A stretch of 64,000 nt of DNA from Tolypeutes matacus (lineage: Eukaryota; Chordata; Mammalia; Cingulata; Chlamyphoridae). The stretch spans positions 9,202,593-9,266,592 of the forward strand of contig JAKSZT010053881.1 of assembly GCA_026826555.1 (NCBI GenBank). Reading direction: 5' to 3'. This document shows positions 58,566 to 64,000 of this stretch, piece by piece. How positions within the stretch are numbered: position 1 is the first letter of the stretch; every line of letters begins with the position of its first letter. The notes under the pieces are model-generated. The model searched no databases. It was not told the DNA's origin and saw nothing but the letters and a program-made list of their open reading frames with translations. The translations under genes were made by a program, and so were the position numbers.

Positions 58566-59049
58566 ACAGAAATTCAACTTCTGATAACACCCAAATTATT
58601 TTACCATTATTGTTATTATTGTTGACCCTTTGTTGTTGTTATTGTTAACCTTTACTGATCACTTACTCTGTGCCAGGCCTATTGTAGGTTTGGCTTGGTA
58701 ACATTTATTTCCTATTTGAAAATGGGTATTTCCCTAGTCACTCACTCTTCTCTTATCATGTCATCTAAGGAGAATGAGAGTTCCTTAGCTGGATCCTGCA
58801 GACATATGTTTCAGAGTCCAGGAATGAGTTAAATAAGAATTTTTTTTTTCATTTTGTGTTTTCATTTCAATGACAATCTTAAAAGCAAGAGTTTACCCTC
58901 TTTTTCTCTTTTGCAGGGATAAATAAAAGCCAAGAGTCTTTCCCATAATAAAATACTTTAGTTTCTTAAGTCAGTATTTTTCAAATTGGGAAATATATTC
59001 CCAGACGTCCCTAAGAATTTTTCTCTTTAAAGGGGGCCCATATATTGTT

Positions 59050-59255
59050 TTGTTTTTGTTTTTGTTTTTGTTTTTGTTTTAAAAAGATTTTATTTATTTA
59101 TTCATTTATCCCCCCCTTGCTGCTTGTGCTCGCTGGGTCAGCCAACGACGCCTTGCGGGCGGGCCCGCCCTCACCAGGAGGCCCCGGGAACCGAACCCGG
59201 GGCCTCCCATATGGTAAACGGGAGCCCTACTGATTGAGCCACAGCCGCCTCCCAA
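59050..59255 (-). mobile_element. DAS-SINE, young CpG-rich subtype
   Basis: (TTTTTG)n tail, TCCCCCCCTTGCTGCTTGTG, reverse B-box CGGGAACCGAACCCGGGGCC. Exact duplication CATATATTGTT at 59039-59049 and 59256-59266. Confidence 0.93.
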
Positions 59256-59964
59256 CATATATTGTTAACATTAGAGAAGCATGCTATAACATTTTTAATT
59301 AAAATTCCCTTAAAAGTTTCCCCAATTTACTCATACAATTCATGCTCTTTTTGGAGAATGTTAGCTTTTTCCACGCCCCTTAAACCAACCTATATGTATT
59401 GAAATTTGCTAAGCCATATTAAAAGGTGAAAGATACATATGGAAGTGACAGGAAATAAAAAGATAACTAAGGAACAACAGCAACAACAAAAAGTATATGT
59501 AAACTATCGCATGAGACTGTAAGTGCTGGAGGAAGTAAGATGAGGGATCTAGCTCCTGGGTCTAGGATGACTGGAGCAAGGTTAGAATTGAGCTGCGGAT
59601 TCAGTGGACAGATTCAGAGAATGGAAAGAACATTCTGAACAAAAGCAAAGGGATCTGTTAACACTCTAAAGCAGGAGTGCCTGAGATACTGGTCCCAAGA
59701 AGAAGGCTAGAATTACAACAGATTATTCACCTCCACCTAAGAAGTCATGAGAACCTTGCAATCCTTTTTACATCAATCTCAACGAAAAATCCAAGCCTGC
59801 CAAGCCAGCTGTCATCATGGACTCATCCATCATACCGCTCTGTACATCCCTAACTTAATTCAATCTTCACCCTCCTCTACAACCTTCCAAACCCTTGCAA
59901 TTTGCCCTCTGGAATTTATGGCAAATCAACATTAGAATCCCTTCTACCTTGTAGCAGGTGGTGG

Positions 59965-61155
59965 TTTCTTGAACCTTACACCCAAAGGATGTGCAACAAA
60001 AGAAAAAATAGATAAATGGGACCTCCTCAAAATTAGACACTTTTGCACCTCACAGGACTTTGTCAAAAGGATGAAAAGGCAGCCAACTCAATGGGAAAAA
60101 ATATTTGGAAATCACGTATCTGATAAGGGTTTAATATCCAGGATATATAAAGACATGTTACAACTCAACAATAAAAAGACAAATGACCCAATTAAAAAAT
60201 GGGCAAAAGACTTGAATAGACATTTCTCCAAAGAAGAAATACAAATGGCAAAAAAACACATGAAGAAATGCTCAACATCACTCATGATTAGGGAAATGCA
60301 AATCAAAACTACAATGAGATATCATTTCACACCTATGAGAATGGCCACTATTAAAAAGACAGAGGGGAAGCGGCTGTGGCTCAATCAGTGGGGCTCCCGT
60401 TTACCATATGGGAGGCCCCGGGTTCGGTTCCCGGGGCCTCCTGGTGAAGGCAAGCCCGCCCGCGTGACGTGGTTAGCTGACCCAGCGAGCACAAGCAGCA
60501 AGGGGGGGATAAATGAATAAATAAATAAAATCTTTAAAAAAAAAAAGACAGAGAACTACAAGTGTTGGAGAGGATGTGGAGAGATAGGAACACTTCTTCA
60601 CTGTTGGTGGGAATGCAGAATGGTACAGCCACAATGGAGGACTGTTTGGTAGTTCCTAAAGAAGTTGAATATAGACTTGCCACATGACCCGGCAATACCA
60701 CTACTGGGTTTATACCCAGAAGAACTGAGAGCAGTGACACGAACAGACATCTGCACACTGATGTTCATAGCAACATTATTCACCATTGCCAAAAGTTGGA
60801 ACAACCCAGGTGTCCATCAGCAGAAGAATGGATAAACAAACTGTGGTCTATTCACATGGTGGAATATTATGCAGCTCTAAGAAGAAATGAAGTCATAAAG
60901 CATATGACAGCATGGATGAACCCGGAGGACATTAAGTTGAGCAAAGCAAGCCAGACCCAAAAGGACAAATACTGTATGAATGTGTTACTATGAACCAAAT
61001 ATATTGTGTAACATATTGTTTGATTAAAAAAAATTTTTATATGTATCCATTACGTTTAATTGAGAAATGTATATATTTACTCATCTGTGTTTACTTTTTA
61101 GTTTTTAATTGTTTATATTTTCAATTATTAAATGTACAAAATAAGGTTTAAAAAA
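59965..61155 (+). mobile_element. L1 fragment, ORF2 C-terminal region
   Basis: The translation from about 60000 keeps L1 ORF2p landmarks in order: [38 protein letters not shown] and [20 protein letters not shown] insertion breaks the frame, and frameshifted sequence matching the C-terminal Cys-rich and WINK(L/M)W regions follows. It ends in A-rich sequence near 61150. It is the best-preserved L1 frame here but not functional. Confidence 0.88.
60365..60541 (+). mobile_element. DAS-SINE, young CpG-rich subtype, in L1
   Basis: Single head, AGCAAGGGGGGGATAAATGA tail motif. Exact 12-bp duplication AAAAAGACAGAG at 60353-60364 and 60542-60553, so the L1 frame was continuous before insertion. Confidence 0.95.
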
Positions 61156-61169
61156 AGGATCCCTTCTAT

Positions 61170-62800
61170 CTTCCACCTTTGGAAGACCCTGACCCCTTAG
61201 TTCCTTGACCTCCTTATGTCCCATGACCTTCTACTTTACTTCTGCCACCTAGTATAATGATCATGCCCAGGTCATTTTCATTAGTAATAATTGCTGTACC
61301 TCCCAAACCTCAAATTCAAGCATTCTCCTCTGACCTCCAACCTCTATCTTTCCAACTCACTGCCTACAGTATCCTGGTTCCAACAATGATTTGATGCTAC
61401 CATTGACCCTACCACTTTTTCACCATCTACAACCATTACTAGCCTCACTTTAAATTTATGGCCACATCCTCAATGGACCCTTACCACTGCTCAGTTATCC
61501 TACTGTATTTTCCTCATCAGTTCACTCTTCCACTCTCCAAGAGTTTATTTTGCTTCTCTTCTCTCCTGAAATCTTCAATACCTTCTCCTCACTCCTCAAA
61601 CTCAGCTGATGACCTTGCTTCTTCTTTTACTGTGAAAATGGAAGCTCTCAGAAGAAAATATCTTCATCTTCCCACCACCAACTCCATCAATTTATCTATG
61701 TCTATTCTTCCCTGCTCTGTTTTCTCCCCTGTTTCTTTAGATGAATTTGCCTTGTTCCTTTCATAATTGCACTGGATCCCATTCCTTCAAGTACTCAAGG
61801 ACTTTCATCCTGTAGTAAGTCCCTCTCTCCCCTACATCCTCAGATTTCTCTCTCTTGGATCATTCCCATCAACTTACATTCAATAATGTTTCTCATTTTT
61901 TAAAAATCTTACTTGACCCCCACACCTATGAACCTCCCCCATCCCCATTTCTTTACTCCCCTTTGTAGTATAATTCCTACATTTGTTTTCTGTGCTTATT
62001 CACCTACCATTTTTTCCTCAACCAGACCCAATCAGACCACACCTGTTAAGGTTACCTTGTGGCCAGACCTAGTGGCCAATTCTTGGTTTTCATCTTACTC
62101 AACCCTTCAATAGCTTATGACCCAGGAGATCACTCCTACCCCCTTGAGGCATTTTATTTGGCTGCAGGAGTACCCCATACTAGTGGTTTCCCTCCTACCT
62201 CATTAACTATTCTTTCCAAGTCACCTTCCAAGCCTGACCCTTCTTATTCCCAGCCTCTAAATGTTGTCTTATCCTAGAGCATAGTCTTTGGTCCTCTTGT
62301 CTTCTGTATTGAGATTCTCTCAAGGTGTTGTCATCAAGAACCATTTCTTTAAGTGTATCTATACACTGATAATTCTTATAAGCCAGCCTAGACGTCTCCC
62401 CTGAACCCCAAAATCATATATATTTTATTGTCTTTTCAACATCTCCACTTGATTTATTCAATAGGAAAATTGAATGTAATCTGTCAAAACCGGAGCTATT
62501 GATTCCCGCATACACATCCCATCTCTCTGATCTTATTCATCTGAGGAAAATGTCCCACCACTCACCCAGTGGTTTAAGCCAAAACATGTGGGTCATCATT
62601 GACTCCTCTCTATCTTTCACACCTCATAACCAGTCCATCAGCCAGTCCTGTTTGCTCTGCCTTCAAATAATCACTTCCTACCATTTCCATTGCTGCTACC
62701 ACCCCAATCCAAAATACCATCATCTCTAACCTGTACAATTTTTTAACCTACATGATTTTGATAGTTCTAGTTTCCCTGCTTCCAGTCTTACTTACTTTTC
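61170..62800 (+). mobile_element. Long L2 fragment, ORF2 3' part
   Basis: L2 phrases in order: CTTTGGTCCTCTTGTCTTCT, AGACGTCTCCCCTGAACCCC, TTTTCAACATCTCCACTTGA, GGTCATCATTGACTCCTCTC, CAACCAGTCCATCAGCCAGT-like and CCATTGCTGCTACCACCCCA. All frames are broken. The 5' boundary is approximate. Confidence 0.82.
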
Positions 62801-62808
62801 CATCCCCA

Positions 62809-62835
62809 ACACACACACACACACACACACACACA
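62809..62835 (+). repeat. (CA)n microsatellite
   Basis: About 13 pure CA units at the break between two L2 segments. Confidence 0.95.
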
Positions 62836-62844
62836 GGTATTTAT

Positions 62845-63065
62845 TCAGCACCTTTCATGTGCCAGTCACATTGATTTAAAAAAAAATTTTTTTAAAAGCC
62901 TGGTTCCTCATTAGAGCAGGCCTCTTGTATAAGTTCCACATTATACTACAAGCTCCACAAAGGGAGGGTCCATGGCTGTCTTGACCAGCACTACATTTCC
63001 AGCTCCTAGCAGAACATCTGTGTCTAACAGGTGCCCCATAAACATTGTCAGGTGAATGGATGGCT
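62845..63065 (+). mobile_element. L2 3' end
   Basis: A short reverse-looking piece (TATTTATTCAGCACCTTTCATG) is followed by a forward L2 tail: ACAAGCTCCACAAAGGGAGG, TCTAACAGGTGCCCCATAAA. Probably the end of the L2 at 61170, rearranged at the CA repeat. Confidence 0.65.
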
Positions 63066-64000
63066 TCATTCCAGAGTTGAGAGGTTGAGAAGAATAATGG
63101 AATTTTGCAAAAACTATTGAGAGAGATGAACCTCTAGGGGCTCAACAAGAGACTGACCCAAGGACTTTGAGTGTCATACAAAGATGTGGGAGGCAGCAGG
63201 GTACTTCTGACTGGGAAAAATCAGGACCAATTTGTCCAGGGAGAAGCAAGTATGTGGTATAAGCAGCATGAATGAAGCTTGACCTGGAAACCAGAGGTTC
63301 TAGCATGAGGAAGGGGCTTCCTGACCAAGCCCCCAGGTTGAAGCAAATAACACTGCTGATTAAAGTTAGGTGAAAGGAGAGAGTCAGGAGCAGTTATGAG
63401 TGGAAACAAACAAACAAACAAATAAATAAACAAGTGGAAACAATGTGTAATGCCTTAGTATATTACTCTTATTTTGGTGTTATAATACTAGGCTGATAGG
63501 GATTTAAAAAAAAAACATAGCTCCCATATCCACACTGCTATTATCATTGCTGGAACATACTAGGCTATCTTGAAATTTTAAAGACACTGATACTGGAGAA
63601 GAAGAGTGAAGCAGTTTTTAAATTGTCTTTGGCTACTCCTGAAGTGTGAGAGAGAAGAAAGAAATATTCATTAACTTAGTCCCCTCCCTTCCCACTCACT
63701 TTTTCCCTTTGAAAAAGATAACACATTTCCTGCCCTACAGTCTTTTTTTTTTCCCCTTCTCTTTTCTCTTTATCAAGTTCTCTCTTGCTTTTCCTTAAAT
63801 GTTATTTTATTAAATTTAAATAAATTTAAATTACACTGGGGGGTGGATGGTTTAGGAAGTGCTGGTTCAAATCCCCAGGGCATGCAACTGTGAATCTTGA
63901 CATTCCATGGGTTAGGAGAGGGGGGTATCATGGGCCCTGGGGGGCTGGGGAGAAGGGAACAGTCAAGATCTAATGGGATGTTTGGTGGTCATGGGGAAGG

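Larger units (their letters stand above)
50401..64000. other. TGFBR3 5' flank / intergenic
   Basis: No gene is recognised. L1 and L2 remnants and DAS-SINEs dominate. Gaps without a named element include about 50400-50930, 51860-52140, 53520-54800, 58570-59040, 59270-59960 and 63070-64000. The last stretch has a few G-rich runs and a degenerate GGTTCAAATCCCC motif near 63865, but I cannot assign it. Confidence 0.6.

Noticed and set aside
60365..60450. Possible functional tRNA in DAS copies
   Set aside because: The A and B boxes are intact but the sequence lacks a recognisable anticodon arm and acceptor stem, and is followed by SINE body and tail.
63836..63990. Possible degenerate DAS-SINE (GGGTGGATGG...GGTTCAAATCCCC)
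   Set aside because: Spacing between the box-like motifs is wrong and there is no tail or duplication; left unassigned.

Overview
This is a mammalian nuclear DNA window, almost entirely non-coding. At least 35 tRNA-derived SINEs share a head of the form GGGAAGCGG.TGTGGCTCAA...GGGTTCGGTTCCCGG. This matches the DAS-SINE family known from armadillo, so the source is a xenarthran, most likely Dasypus. MIR, L2, MER5A, hAT, MaLR-type LTR and L1 remnants make up the usual eutherian background.

One gene is recognisable, and it lies on the minus strand: TGFBR3 (betaglycan, the type III TGF-beta receptor). Its first coding exon is at 24616-24774. It has a clear acceptor and a GTAAGT donor, and its leader peptide (core YVIAMFALMSSCLATA) matches the betaglycan signal peptide. 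A CpG island at about 49.19-50.40 kb is the best candidate for the promoter and non-coding exon 1, with a GAG|GTACGT donor at 49774/49773. On this reading, 1-24615 is part of intron 2, 24775-49773 is intron 1 (about 25 kb), and about 50.4-64 kb is 5' flanking or intergenic sequence.

The rest is layered transposon history. An old hAT element (6306-9129) was split by an L1 3' end, a composite DAS element and a younger DAS. The 32-33 kb stretch is an L2 split by an LTR. The 38.6-40.3 kb stretch is an ORF1-only (HAL1-like) LINE carrying two DAS copies. A 1.3-kb L1-tail insertion (54815-56115), bounded by a 16-bp target-site duplication, itself contains three later insertions or units, one of them a small retrocopy. 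L1 ORF2 3' ends lie at 2.3-3.3, 34.4-35.8, 57.0-58.5 and 60.0-61.1 kb, and a long L2 at 61.2-63.1 kb. Many DAS copies keep exact target-site duplications.

There is no sign of a bacterial system, CRISPR array, intact viral gene or functional tRNA/rRNA gene. The open frames outside the TGFBR3 exon are chance frames in repeats or GC-rich DNA, with one coding-like exception at 11192-11392. Repeat family names were assigned by eye from remembered consensus motifs. Edges are good to a few bases where a target-site duplication is quoted and to some tens of bases otherwise.
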